A stretch of 64,000 nucleotides of DNA from Levilactobacillus andaensis (GCF_016861695.1 NZ_BOLP01000015.1:1-64000); one strand, 5' to 3'; positions 32,904 to 42,217 are shown, counted from the stretch's first letter. Translations and numbers: made by a program. Notes: generated by a model from the sequence alone, not told the origin.

Positions 32904-34070
32904 TCATTTATTTAATTTAGCTAAGTTCAAGTTGTTCCGCACCATCACTGCCGCCAACGCCAGCAACATAAATGCCGTGACTGACCAGAACAACGATTGG
33001 TAATTACCGTATTCAATAATCAGCCCACCATACAGTGGTCCGACTGCCCGACCAAAGGAAATCGCCATGTTATAGATACCTTGGAATTTTCCCTTATCGT
33101 TGTCGCCCGCCAGCGAGTCGATCCACGCTGGAATACCTGGGAAACCGGTCATTTCACCGACCGTCAGGATAATCATCGTAATGACAAACATCGCATAACT
33201 CTTGGCGAAGACCAACAGCAAGAACGACAGAATAAAAATCAACGACCCCACTGCAATCTGTGAACTCATTTTAAAGTAAGTCCCAATGCGGTTAGCCAGC
33301 GGTTGGCCGAACACGATCAATAACCCGTTCAGTGTCCAAAGTAGGCTGTAGTGCTCAAATGAAATCCCCAAATTGGTCATGTGGACCGAAATTACACTTT
33401 CCCACAACGAGTAACTGAGGTACATGCAAAATACCAATAACGCAATCAACCAGATTAAATTTAATTGAGCTGGCTTGGCCGGTCCCTTTTCGCGGTGCTT
33501 GGTCTCCTGCACAATGTCCATGCGGAAGTCGGCGATGAAGATAATCAGCAGGGCTGCGTAGCAGATGCTGGCCGCAATGAAGACCAACTGCACGCCGTGG
33601 TCCATCAAATAGCCGACCATCAGCGTCCCCACGACGACCCCTAAATTCATCCCAATATAGAGCCAGTTGAATACCCGGCGGCTACTGATCTGCGTCACAT
33701 TCGCCGCGAACGAATTCACCACGGTCATGACGATGCCGTCGCCCAAACCAATAAAGAGGAGCATGATTCCAAATATCGGCCACCCATGAAAGAAAATCAG
33801 CAGGAGCATCGGAATAAAGGAACACAACGTGCCCACGACGCCCGACATAAACGGCGACCATTTATCAAATAGCACGCCCCCTAGCCAATTTCCAAGAATC
33901 ATACAGAGTGACATCCCCAACAGGGCCACCCCGGCTAACGCCAACGTTTGATGAAGCTGATTATGCATATAAACAGTCGTTAACGGCCACATGCACGCGG
34001 CAGCGGCGTTAAGCAGCAACGTTGCCGAGAGAATCCCCGCTAAACTGACTTCCTTTCTGGTCTTCCACAT
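32904..34070 (-). CDS. 12-helix MFS transporter, multidrug type
   Basis: This 388-residue MFS protein has motif A-like GGVLFDKWSP after helix 2, LGDGIVMTVVNSF in helix 4, and a central charged loop (QETKHREKGP). It resembles MdtG/YttB-like exporters of Firmicutes. Monocistronic; the substrate is unknown. Confidence 0.88.
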   Translation of the reverse strand: MWKTRKEVSLAGILSATLLLNAAAACMWPLTTVYMHNQLHQTLALAGVALLGMSLCMILGNWLGGVLFDKWSPFMSGVVGTLCSFIPMLLLIFFHGWPIFGIMLLFIGLGDGIVMTVVNSFAANVTQISSRRVFNWLYIGMNLGVVVGTLMVGYLMDHGVQLVFIAASICYAALLIIFIADFRMDIVQETKHREKGPAKPAQLNLIWLIALLVFCMYLSYSLWESVISVHMTNLGISFEHYSLLWTLNGLLIVFGQPLANRIGTYFKMSSQIAVGSLIFILSFLLLVFAKSYAMFVITMIILTVGEMTGFPGIPAWIDSLAGDNDKGKFQGIYNMAISFGRAVGPLYGGLIIEYGNYQSLFWSVTAFMLLALAAVMVRNNLNLAKLNK

Positions 34071-34221
34071 TTAATGTCCCTCACTTTTTCTAGATTCCAC
34101 CCCTCATTGTCGCATATTCTAGAAAAATCTGAAATGGTTAACTGACTAAAAAGACTGTCAAATCGGCATTTATGGGCAACTTCTCATAATTATTTCAATA
34201 AAAAGGAAAAAAGTTTGCCCG

Positions 34222-34265
34222 ACTTGATTTGAGTCAAGTTCTTTTCGACCGGTGCCCCGTATACT
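34222..34265 (+). promoter_or_regulatory. FNR/FLP-type box with class II promoter
   Basis: ACTTGATTTGAGTCAAGT (34222-34239) contains TTGAT-N4-GTCAA, matching the Crp/FNR-family box TTGAT-N4-ATCAA except one base. The centre lies 29.5 bases before the -10 TATACT (34260-34265), i.e. about -41.5, the classical class II activator position. No good -35 is present. Confidence 0.7.
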
Positions 34266-34311
34266 AGGTCTTGTAATCAAGACAAACGAAAAACCCGAGG
34301 AGGTTTTAATT

Positions 34312-34539
34312 ATGAGTAAAGTAACCATGAAGTTAGACGATCTGACCTGCCCATCTTGCATGACCAAGATCGAAGGCGCCCTCAGTAAAAAGGACGGTGT
34401 GAAGGATGTTAAGGTCCTGTTCAACGCCAGCAAGATCAAAGCCGAATTCGATGACGCCACCGTCACCGCTGAAAGCTTAGCCGACACGGTCACTGACCTC
34501 GGCTACACCGTTAAGAGTTCTAAAGTCAAAGCCCTCTAA
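34312..34539 (+). CDS. HMA-domain metal chaperone/binding protein
   Basis: This 75-residue single heavy-metal-associated domain has the metal-binding LTCPSCMTKIE (CxxC) in the first loop and the usual beta-alpha-beta repeat. It resembles CopZ-type chaperones. The metal is uncertain: its promoter shares its box and geometry with the P1B-type ATPase gene at 43503, so it may serve that pump. The ATG has GGAGG seven bases upstream. It is co-directional with dps, 31 bases apart. Confidence 0.88.
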   Translation: MSKVTMKLDDLTCPSCMTKIEGALSKKDGVKDVKVLFNASKIKAEFDDATVTAESLADTVTDLGYTVKSSKVKAL

Positions 34540-34570
34540 GCCATTTAAAATCTGAAAGGAAGTTCATCCA

Positions 34571-35134
34571 ATGACTACAACTACCGCTACTATCGAAGAC
34601 CGTTACGCTGCCGAACAAGCCCAAACCGAGCACGACCACCACGTCCCAACAGCCGGTGCCATGACCAACCACATTCTGGCTAACCTACACATCTCCATCG
34701 TGAAGTTCCACCAGGTTCGCTGGTCCGTCAAAGGCCCCTTAGCTTTGAGTGTGCGTAGCTTACTCAACGACTACATTGCCACTTACCGCGACCAATTCGA
34801 CGCCTTAGGTGAACTCCTCTTGGACGAGGGCGAAACGGTCTCCACAACAACTAAGGAATTCCACGACTACAACATGCTTCAAGAAGGCGGCGACAAGAAG
34901 TATCTCAGCGCCGAAGACCAAGTCAGCGAGCTGGTTCGTGACGCGGATACCCACAATCTCTTTATCGACCGGGCCATCAAGCTCGCCGATAAGGAAGAAC
35001 GCCCAGCCTTAGCCAGCTTCCTGGTTAGCCTGCGGGGGACGAACAACCATATCATCCGTGAGCTCCAAGCGGTTCTGGGCAACGATGCCCGCGACGGTCT
35101 GGATGAAGAAGACGATGACGATGATGAAGACTAA
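34571..35134 (+). CDS. dps: Dps-like ferritin-family DNA-protection protein
   Basis: This 187-residue four-helix ferritin-like protein has the ferroxidase-site pattern FHQVRWSVKGP and FDALGELLLDEGE, with a strongly acidic C-terminal tail (EEDDDDDED) instead of a basic DNA-binding tail. It should form a 12-mer that oxidises and stores iron, limiting Fenton damage; DNA binding is doubtful given the tail. It is likely co-transcribed with the HMA gene from the FLP-type promoter. Confidence 0.9.
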   Translation: MTTTTATIEDRYAAEQAQTEHDHHVPTAGAMTNHILANLHISIVKFHQVRWSVKGPLALSVRSLLNDYIATYRDQFDALGELLLDEGETVSTTTKEFHDYNMLQEGGDKKYLSAEDQVSELVRDADTHNLFIDRAIKLADKEERPALASFLVSLRGTNNHIIRELQAVLGNDARDGLDEEDDDDDED

Positions 35135-35221
35135 TCTTTAACTTTGAGGGAACGTCAGCGCACTGCGAGGTGCTAGCGTTTCCTTTTTATATCCCCTATA
35201 CTAGGTTTAGGGGTGATTCTA

Positions 35222-35401
35222 ATGAACACACATCTTCGCCGAATCGGAGTCGGCTGTTTATTTATTTTTTCATTATTACTGGCCACTGTGGCCGCCAAGT
35301 TACTACCAGCGTATACGCTTCTGCTGTACATTTTAGCTGGAATCTTCTTTGTCAGTGCCATTGTTTTGATCTTCAATCGGAAGGCACCGGACGACAAGTG
35401 A
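35222..35401 (+). CDS. Small two-helix membrane protein
   Basis: This 59-residue protein has two hydrophobic segments (GCLFIFSLLLATVAA and LLLYILAGIFFVSAIVLI) and a short charged tail. AGGGG lies eight bases before the ATG at 35222; the GTG at 35213 is inside that site. No named family. Confidence 0.7.
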   Translation: MNTHLRRIGVGCLFIFSLLLATVAAKLLPAYTLLLYILAGIFFVSAIVLIFNRKAPDDK

Positions 35402-35513
35402 CCCGGCGACGAGACTTATTTCTCGTTTGCCGTTTTCTTAGTTTAGCATACAAAAGCAAACGGATGTTCGATAGAGTTAAACCTGTACTTACTCTTTACA
35501 ATCTTTACACAAC

Positions 35514-35550
35514 AAAGGACCGCGGCGGAATTGTCGCGGTCCTTGTTTAT
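35514..35550 (+). terminator. Terminator after the small membrane protein gene
   Basis: GGACCGCG / CGCGGTCC with TTGTTT. Confidence 0.8.
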
Positions 35551-35570
35551 TTAGCTTTCATTTTAAATGG

Positions 35571-35690
35571 CCGAAACGTGTTTCACGGGGCAGCCGGCTC
35601 CGCTTAACACTGATAACCAAATAATCCAAGCCCGGGATTATCCGGTTATCACCGTTAATGCTCACCGGCTAACCGCCCCTTGAAACACTC
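35571..35690. repeat. Repeat family A, copy 3
   Basis: This is the most symmetrical copy: GTTTCA..GGGGC-a-GCCGG pairs CCGGC..GCCCC.TGAAAC, GCTTAAC pairs GTTAATGC, TGATAACC pairs GGTTATCA, and ATAATCC pairs GGGATTAT. Its right end runs into the last codons of the LacI-type gene. Confidence 0.85.
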
Positions 35691-36652
35691 TTTACGCTGT
35701 CCCGCTCCACCATCTCAACCGGCACAAACGTCGCCGCCTTTTCCCCCATCACGCGGTCCACACTCTGCGCACCAATCTGATAGAAGTCCTGCGTCAGGCT
35801 GGTCAGTGCTGGCGTGGTGATGCGACAAATGTCGGTGCCATCAATGCTGACCAACGACAGCTGTTCCGGCACCGCGATGCCCGCTTCCTGGGCCGCATTC
35901 AGCAGGCCCGCCGCGACCATGTCACTGGCCGCAATGATGGCCGTGACCTTCAATGGGAGAAATTCCGCCAACAACTGCCGGCCCGATTCGTAACTGTAAT
36001 CGCCGTATTTGATCGTCGTTTCCTGAATGCCGCGCGCCGCCAATGCCCTTTGGTAACCGGCAATTCGCTGACTCCCGGTATGGTAGGTGTCGACCCCGGC
36101 GAGGCCAATGCGCGTGTGACCGTGGTCGAGCAGATAGTCCGTCGTGGTCGCCGCCAATTTTTCATTATCCGAGCTGACCGACAGGACCTTGTCCGTGCCC
36201 AAGTAGACCGAGACGAAACAGAACGGCACGTGCGACTCCTTCAGCAGCGTCAAATCCTCCGCATCCGGTTCGATTGCCGCCAGCAAGATCCCCGACACCG
36301 CGCGTTCCAACGCCGTCACGATGGCTTGGTGCTGCAGCTCAGCGTTCCGGTTACCCGCGTACAAAATAATCACGCCCTGCCCCAATTCGCTGGCCCGGCG
36401 TTGAATCCCGTCGATGATCTGCGTGGAAAAGTTGGTTGGCGTGGCGTTGATGATCAGCGCAATGACCGCGGCCTTTTTCTTGACCAGCTCCACGGCGGTC
36501 GAATTTTTACGGTAGCCCAACCGCTTGGCCACGGCTAGAATCTTAGCCTGTGTTTTCTCACTATACGTTCCCGTTTTATGGCTCAGCACTCGTGAAACGG
36601 TGGCGATCGACACGCCTGATTCGGCAGCGATATCCTTAATCGTTGGTTTCAT
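35669..36652 (-). CDS. LacI-family transcriptional repressor
   Basis: This 327-residue repressor has an N-terminal LacI helix-turn-helix (TIKDIAAESGVSIATVSRVL) and hinge, then a periplasmic-binding-like effector domain (about 60-320). It lies divergent from the sugar transporter/glucosidase genes and between them are two identical operators, so it most likely controls those genes and itself. An alpha-glucoside inducer is the obvious guess. The final residues (SVKSVSRGG) are encoded within repeat A copy 3, suggesting the original C-terminus was replaced or trimmed by the repeat. Confidence 0.93.
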   Translation of the reverse strand: MKPTIKDIAAESGVSIATVSRVLSHKTGTYSEKTQAKILAVAKRLGYRKNSTAVELVKKKAAVIALIINATPTNFSTQIIDGIQRRASELGQGVIILYAGNRNAELQHQAIVTALERAVSGILLAAIEPDAEDLTLLKESHVPFCFVSVYLGTDKVLSVSSDNEKLAATTTDYLLDHGHTRIGLAGVDTYHTGSQRIAGYQRALAARGIQETTIKYGDYSYESGRQLLAEFLPLKVTAIIAASDMVAAGLLNAAQEAGIAVPEQLSLVSIDGTDICRITTPALTSLTQDFYQIGAQSVDRVMGEKAATFVPVEMVERDSVKSVSRGG

Positions 36653-36720
36653 ACGTCCCCCACCTCACTTCAATATAGTCCCATTATAGCCTTAATGCCG
36701 CTATTTTCCTAGCTAAAAGA

Positions 36721-36764
36721 GTAAACGTTTACATTCCTTTTAAATAGGCATTGTAAACGTTTAC
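36721..36764. promoter_or_regulatory. Two LacI-type operators
   Basis: GTAAACGTTTAC occurs twice, at 36721-36732 and 36753-36764, 32 bases centre to centre (about three helical turns). The second overlaps the -35 of the sugar-operon promoter. Confidence 0.85.
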
Positions 36765-36779
36765 GTAACGTGCTAGTAT
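36751..36779 (+). promoter_or_regulatory. Promoter of the sugar transport gene
   Basis: TTGTAA (36751-36756), 17-base spacer, TAGTAT (36774-36779). The operator covers the -35 and spacer, so repressor binding would block it. Confidence 0.75.
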
Positions 36780-36831
36780 GAAGGCGTTGAAAGAAATAGC
36801 CATTATTTAAATTCAAGGAGATGTCCTGATC

Positions 36832-38255
36832 ATGAATCAACCAGCAACGAACTCGCTGGGAAATCACAAAGTCACTGCGGCCGCCCCATCCAAGACCAAA
36901 CGACTTGCGAACTCCCTGCCAAATTTACCGTTGAAAACACTATTTGCCATTACGTTCGGTTTCTGTGGGGTCAACATGGCCTTCTCACTGCAATCTTCAC
37001 AGATGAGCCGAATCTTCCAGACCATCGGCGCCAACCCGACCAACCTGGGACTGTTCTTCATCCTGCCCCCACTGGCCGGCTTGATTGTCCAACCGTTAGT
37101 CGGAAAATATTCCGACCGGACCTGGAACCGCTTCGGTCGCCGGATGCCTTACCTCTTATTCAGTGCACCCGTTGCCGCTTTAGTCATGATTTTACTGCCT
37201 AACGCCGGGTCATTTGGCTTCGGCTACGCCTCCATGGCGGCCTTGGTCTTCGGGGCCATCGCCATTCTATTCATGGACCTGTCCAGCAATATCTGTATGC
37301 AACCATTCCGAATGATCATCGGGGACATGGTCAACGAAAAGCAAAAGGATAAAGCTTGGTCTTGGCAACAAGCCTTCAGTAACCTCGGTGGTGTCCTCGC
37401 CACGTTGTTACCATTCATTCTGACCTTCTTCGGTGTCGCCAACACGGCTAAAAAGGGTGTCGTTCCTCTGTCCGTTCGCCTCGCCTTCTACATCGGCGCG
37501 GCCATTCTGTTAGGCATTTCCGCCTACACCATTCACACGGTCAAGGAATACGACCCCGACACTTACGCGCTCTATCACCACATCGACCCGCAAGCCACAA
37601 GAACACCAAACCGCTCTGGAAATTAATTAAGGATGCACCTAAAGCCTTATGGGAAGTCGCCGTTGTTCAAATGTTCGCTTGGATCGGGATTCAGTACATG
37701 TGGACCTACACGACTGGTGCCATCGCCCAAAACGTTTGGCACACCGCCAACGCTGCTTCCGCTGGGTATCAAGCCGCCGGTAACTGGTACGGGATCTTAA
37801 CCTTCATCCAGTCCATGGCCGCCGTGCTCTATGGTTTCTTGGTCTTGTCACACACCAACCCGCTCAAACGGAAATTCTGGTACCGCTTCGGGATCGCCTG
37901 CTTCGCCGTTGGCTTGATCTGGGTCTTCTTCATTCACAATCAGTACCTTTTGATCTTGCCATTCTGCCTGATCGGTATCGGCTTCTTCACGGTTCACGTG
38001 GAACCCTTCAACATCTTCACGTCATCTTTGGACGGGTCAAATGAAGGGTCTTACATCGGCATCTTCAATGGGACCATCTGCTTGCCACAAATCATCGCCT
38101 CCGTTGCCAGCTTCCTGGTCTTCCGGATGGTCGGTAAGTCCATGCCCGGCATGATGTTAGTTGCCGGCATCTCCATGTTGATCGCCGTCATCGCCATCAG
38201 CGTTATCAAGTCAGACAAGCCGCAAAAGGATCTGTCAGATAAGGCCGCTGCCTAG
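36832..38255 (+). pseudogene. Frameshifted SLC45/GPH-like disaccharide MFS transporter
   Basis: Two adjacent frames form one transporter of about 475 residues. The first (36832-37626) has MAFSLQSSQMSRIFQ, GKYSDRTWNRFGRRMPYL and six helices, then leaves frame near 37590-37600 and ends in HIDPQATRTPNRSGN. Coding resumes one frame over (HKNTKPLWKLIKDAPKA), before MFAWIGIQYMWTYT and six more helices to 38255. A one-base deletion accounts for it. Homologues sit beside maltose phosphorylase or alpha-glucosidase in lactobacilli and carry maltose-type sugars. It may be inactive, or the base may be a sequencing error. The Shine-Dalgarno sequence is AAGGAG. Confidence 0.85.
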
Positions 38256-38272
38256 TTATATTGATTAAATAT

Positions 38273-38313
38273 GGTCGCGCTCCGGATTCCAGGGATTCCG
38301 CCGGCTCAGATTG
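38273..38313. repeat. Repeat family B, short deletion form
   Basis: It begins GGTCGC.CT.CGG..CCAGGGATTCCGCC and jumps directly to CGGCTCAGATT, the end of the family, lacking the middle part of the copies at 41059 and 45510. Confidence 0.65.
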
Positions 38314-38462
38314 ATCACTACCGTAATGGGCGTTGAAACCCACATGGTATACGGATTTTCTGACTGGACTCACGGCAGACTTCCTGTGACGTACAGCGAC
38401 ATCACTAGTGACATCAACCTTTGACCTCACTATTTAATTTTACTGTTGCCCCACAGCCACCA

Positions 38463-38623
38463 CGTAAGCCGAGAGGCCGGCAGATATGGGCTCAGGCGCG
38501 TCGTTCTGCTTAGTTGGCGTCCTTGGCCGGCTTAGCAGAAAACCAATCTTGAAGACTCGGCACTTGCGAGGCTTCAAGTTGCGTTCGCACCGTTCCAGCC
38601 CATATCTGCCGGCCGGTAAGGCG
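38463..38623. repeat. Repeat family C, copy 1
   Basis: About 161 bases. Outer stem GCCGGCAGATATGGGCT pairs AGCCCATATCTGCCGGC; inner hairpin CTTGAAGACTC..GAGGCTTCAAG; GGCTTAGCAGAAAACC and its partner GTTCTGCTTAGT also pair. Near-identical to the copies at 41359, 43168 and 45728. Confidence 0.85.
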
Positions 38624-38709
38624 AAAACACCGACCATCGTCGCCAAAAACAAAATTTCAAAGCTAGTTCTATAATAGAGAAGAGTAAGAGAAAAAGGAGA
38701 TACCTTGTT

Positions 38710-41013
38710 ATGACTGCTTTACCAACCTATGAACAAAAAGATCAAACCATTACGTTTCACTATCCCGACCACGATCTGCAGCTGACCGTCCTGACGCCTG
38801 CTATCGTCCGCGTGTTCGAATACCGCGGCAACGACGGTCATTCCTACGCCATCGAGGGCAACAAACAGACCGCGACCGACTTCAAATTGACCGCTGCCGG
38901 TGACCACTACGAACTGACCACCAGCGCCCTGACCATCGACCTTGACGCCGAACGCCACGTCGACGTTTACGACGCCAATGGCAACGCCCTCGTCACCGAT
39001 TTCCGCGGCGAACGGACCCTGCTCGACAAAGGGGTCGACAAGGTGCACCAACGGTTAGTCGAAGCCGAAGGACACAGCGTCACCAAGTCCACCGTCAAGG
39101 CCAACTCCAGCTACTATGAAGTCGTCAAGACGTTGGCTCCCGATGAACACCTCTACGGCCTGGGTGACAAGACCGGTTACCTCGACAAACGGGGCTTCGA
39201 ATACGACAACTGGAACGTGGACAACCCATCTCCCCAGTTGGAAATTTTACCGAACATTTACAAGTCCATCCCCGTCATGTTGGGCTTAAAGAACGGTCAT
39301 CCTTATGGCCTATTCTTCGATAACACCTACAAGAGCCACTTCGACATGGGCAAGGAAAGCGACAACTACTACTTCTACTCCGCCGTTGACGGGAACCTTG
39401 ACTACTACATCATTGGCGGTCAAACGTTGAAGGATGTCGTCACCAACTACACCTACCTGACCGGTCGCACGCCATTGCCGCAAAAGTGGACGTTGGGTTA
39501 CCAACAATCTCGTTGGGGCTACAGTGCCAGCGAGGATGAAGTCCAAGAGATCGCCGACAACATGAAGAAAAACGACCTCCCCTGCGACGCCATCCACTTT
39601 GACGTTGACTACATGCGCGGCTACCGCGTCTTCACCTGGGACAAGGCCAAGTATGCCGATCCCAAGAAATTCGTCAGCAGCCTAAAGGGCCAAGGCATCA
39701 AGGTCATCCCCATCATCGACCCCGGTGTTAAGCAGGACCCCGACTACGACAAGTACACCGAGGGCATCAAGAACAACTACTTTGTCAAAACGCCAGCGGG
39801 CAAGGTCTACATCAACAAGGTTTGGCCCGGCGACTCCGCCTTCCCTGACTTTGGTCGGCCCGATGTTCGCAAATGGTGGGCCAATAACAACAAATTCTTG
39901 ACCGACATGGGCGTTGGCGGTGTCTGGATCGACATGAACGAACCCGCAACGTTTGAGGGCGAGATCCCAGACGATGTGGTCTTCAACGACCAGGACACCC
40001 CGTCCACGCACAAGAAGATGCACAATGTCTACGGCCACAACATGGCCAAGGCGACCTACGCTGGTTTGAAGGCCCAGCAAGGCAAACGGCCCTACGTCAT
40101 CACCCGGGCAGCCTACGCCGGCACGCAGAAGTACTCGACCGTTTGGACCGGGGATAACCGCAGCATGTGGCCCCACATTCAAATGATGATTCCACAACTT
40201 TGCAACCTCGGTCTGAGTGGCTTTAGCTTCGTGGGGACCGACATCGGTGGATTTGCCTCCGATACCTCGGCCGAACTCTTGACCCGTTGGATCGAAGCCG
40301 CCATCTTCAGTCCTTTGCTACGGAACCACGCGGCCATGGGCACTCGGCACCAGGAACCTTGGAGTTTCGGCGAACCGACCCTCTCCATTTACCGGAAGTA
40401 CCTGAAGCTGCGCTACCGCTTCATTCCGTACCTCTACGACCTGTTTGCCCAAGAATCGACGAACGGCCTGCCAATCATGCGGCCACTGGTCTTAAACTAC
40501 CCAGAAGATGCCCGCGTACGGGACCTGGACGATGAATTCATGGTCGGCGACAACGTCTTAGTCGCCCCCATCGTTCAAAAATCCAAGCTCAACCGGACCG
40601 TTTACCTGCCAGCCGGCGACTGGATCGACTTCTGGAACAACCGCGAATATCCTGGCAACCAAGACATCTTAGTCGACGCGCCACTGGATAAATTACCGCT
40701 GTTCATCAAGAAGGACACCCTGTTGCCATGGGGCCAAGAAGTCAGCCACGTTGCCGAAACACCCGACACGACCATGACCTTCAAGGCATTTGGCCAAAAC
40801 GCCAGCTACGAGCACTACCAAGACAACGGTAGCGACTTCAACTACGAAGACGGCGAGTTCAACCGCTACTTGATCACGGTCAAAGATGGTGACGTCAACG
40901 TCGCCTTGACCCACAGCGGCTTCAAGCCGGTCTACCAGACGATTACGGTCGACCTGCCCGCCAAGTCCGTCACCTTGACTTACGACGCGGCTAGTCAGAG
41001 TTACCATGCTTAG
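38710..41013 (+). CDS. GH31 alpha-glucosidase
   Basis: This 767-residue family 31 glycoside hydrolase has an N-terminal beta-sandwich (about 1-230) and a (beta/alpha)8 barrel with the catalytic nucleophile in GGVWIDMNEPATFEG and the substrate motif FSFVGTDIGGF, then C-terminal beta domains. No signal peptide, so it acts in the cytosol on imported alpha-linked oligosaccharides, releasing glucose. It lies downstream of the transporter; repeats separate them, and a TATAAT at 38670-38675 may give it its own weak promoter. GGAG precedes the ATG. Confidence 0.95.
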   Translation: MTALPTYEQKDQTITFHYPDHDLQLTVLTPAIVRVFEYRGNDGHSYAIEGNKQTATDFKLTAAGDHYELTTSALTIDLDAERHVDVYDANGNALVTDFRGERTLLDKGVDKVHQRLVEAEGHSVTKSTVKANSSYYEVVKTLAPDEHLYGLGDKTGYLDKRGFEYDNWNVDNPSPQLEILPNIYKSIPVMLGLKNGHPYGLFFDNTYKSHFDMGKESDNYYFYSAVDGNLDYYIIGGQTLKDVVTNYTYLTGRTPLPQKWTLGYQQSRWGYSASEDEVQEIADNMKKNDLPCDAIHFDVDYMRGYRVFTWDKAKYADPKKFVSSLKGQGIKVIPIIDPGVKQDPDYDKYTEGIKNNYFVKTPAGKVYINKVWPGDSAFPDFGRPDVRKWWANNNKFLTDMGVGGVWIDMNEPATFEGEIPDDVVFNDQDTPSTHKKMHNVYGHNMAKATYAGLKAQQGKRPYVITRAAYAGTQKYSTVWTGDNRSMWPHIQMMIPQLCNLGLSGFSFVGTDIGGFASDTSAELLTRWIEAAIFSPLLRNHAAMGTRHQEPWSFGEPTLSIYRKYLKLRYRFIPYLYDLFAQESTNGLPIMRPLVLNYPEDARVRDLDDEFMVGDNVLVAPIVQKSKLNRTVYLPAGDWIDFWNNREYPGNQDILVDAPLDKLPLFIKKDTLLPWGQEVSHVAETPDTTMTFKAFGQNASYEHYQDNGSDFNYEDGEFNRYLITVKDGDVNVALTHSGFKPVYQTITVDLPAKSVTLTYDAASQSYHA

Positions 41014-41058
41014 TTAGTGCCTAGACCTAGTGTTAACACGAATCAGTGCTGCTAAATT

Positions 41059-41252
41059 GGCCGCACTGCGGATGCCAGGGATTCCGCCTGCTGTGGGGAC
41101 GCTTCAGACTGGAAGACCACCAGTCTTCTCGCTCGCTTTGAAGCCGCGAAATTCGCGCGTCTCCAAAGTCACCCATCTTGTTAGCTAGCCAGCGGCCAGC
41201 TAACAAGATTACCACGGCTGGCTGCATCCCTGGCCTCCTCCGGCTCTGATTG
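41059..41252. repeat. Repeat family B, long copy with palindromic insert
   Basis: It shares with 45510 the blocks GCCAGGGATTCCGCCTGCTG, GACGCTTCAGACTGGAAG, TTACCACGGCTGGCT and CTCCTCCGGCTC. It carries an extra segment including CTTGTTAGCT..AGCTAACAAG, a perfect inverted repeat, absent from the other copy. Confidence 0.75.
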
Positions 41253-41358
41253 TGCTCTACCATAACAACGGCCGAAAGCCGCACGTACACTCTAAATTTT
41301 CTGGTCCGACTGATAACGGGTTTTACGCTTATCCTCTCAATCGCCAAAAAATCACTGT

Positions 41359-41518
41359 GTGAGCCGAGAGGTCGCCAGCTATGGGCTCAGGCGCGTCGTT
41401 CTACTTGGTCGGCGTTTCTTGCCGGCTTAGTAGAAGACCAAGCTTGAAGACTCGGGTCTTACGAGGCTTCAAGTTGCGTCCGCACCGTTCCAGCCCATAT
41501 CTGGCGGCCGGTAAGGCG
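41359..41518. repeat. Repeat family C, copy 2
   Basis: Same landmarks as copy 1 (GCCGAGAGG, GGGCTCAGGCGCGTCGTTCT, GGCTTCAAGTTGCG, GGCGGCCGGTAAGGCG). The outer stem has one mismatch (AGCTATGG against CCATATCT). Confidence 0.85.
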
Positions 41519-41612
41519 TAAGTCTTCACCCGGTTGTCCAATGTACACGCTAATATCGTTGTTGTACCAGGCTTGAACAACATTTAGTCACTTAACAACT
41601 TAACCAGCAATC

Positions 41613-41664
41613 AAAAAATCCCGTAAAGGCAGTGAAAATTAACGCTGTCTTTACGGGATTTTTA
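41613..41664. terminator. Symmetrical terminator hairpin
   Basis: AAAAAATCCCGTAAAG..CAG / CTG..CTTTACGGGATTTTT, usable on both strands. It may insulate the repeat-rich region from the gene at 41717. Confidence 0.8.
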
Positions 41665-41716
41665 CATCCATTTGCTATGCTGTTAAGAATCACTATTTAC
41701 CGAAAGGAAGCCGATT

Positions 41717-42217
41717 ATGCCAACGCCCGATTTCCAGCTACTTCAAAACTACCTGTCCTTCAAGTTGTTTGCCTTCAATCCCTTGGCTAATGGCCTCGAC
41801 TTCTATGACATCAGTCCAACCGATACCGCTCTGGCCGTCGATGTCCGCGGCTACAGTGTGATTCTTCAAGTCGCCGCCGCGCTGGGCCGGATTTCCGCCC
41901 AATTTTCCCTTCAACCAGCCTACGAACATGAAATATCTCTGGCCAAAATGGTCAAGCCAGATGCGCTACCGGACCTCGTCACCTTTACGATCTATCGCTG
42001 GGACGCGGCGAAGTTGGCCCGGTTTCTACCGATTATGCACGACTTTCAAACCGCTCAAGCCAACCCCGAACGCTACGCACCAGTCAAATTTCACCGGCCA
42101 ACTACTTCGTCGGCGTCGCCAGCACCATCCCATAAGAAGTCATTTGCCCCTCTGACTCGTCGCGCGTTGGCAGACCGTCCTTGGAATAGTCCCCATCGTT
42201 GGCCTCGTCCGCAATAA
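41717..42217 (+). CDS. Hypothetical cytosolic protein with read-through C-terminus
   Basis: This 166-codon frame has AAAGGAAG before the ATG. The first 135 residues look like a normal small folded protein (LDFYDISPTDTALAVDVRG); the last 40 or so (PAPSHKK, RPWNSPHRWPRPQ) are Pro/Arg/Ser-rich and lie antisense to the 3' end of the convergent secreted-protein gene. A lost stop codon is the simplest explanation. Family not recognised. Confidence 0.6.
   Translation: MPTPDFQLLQNYLSFKLFAFNPLANGLDFYDISPTDTALAVDVRGYSVILQVAAALGRISAQFSLQPAYEHEISLAKMVKPDALPDLVTFTIYRWDAAKLARFLPIMHDFQTAQANPERYAPVKFHRPTTSSASPAPSHKKSFAPLTRRALADRPWNSPHRWPRPQ

Noticed and set aside
38440-38652. Minus-strand frames of about 60-70 codons inside the family C repeats, similar in several copies
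   Set aside because: They lack Shine-Dalgarno sites, do not share start or stop positions, and their similarity follows from the repeat sequence.
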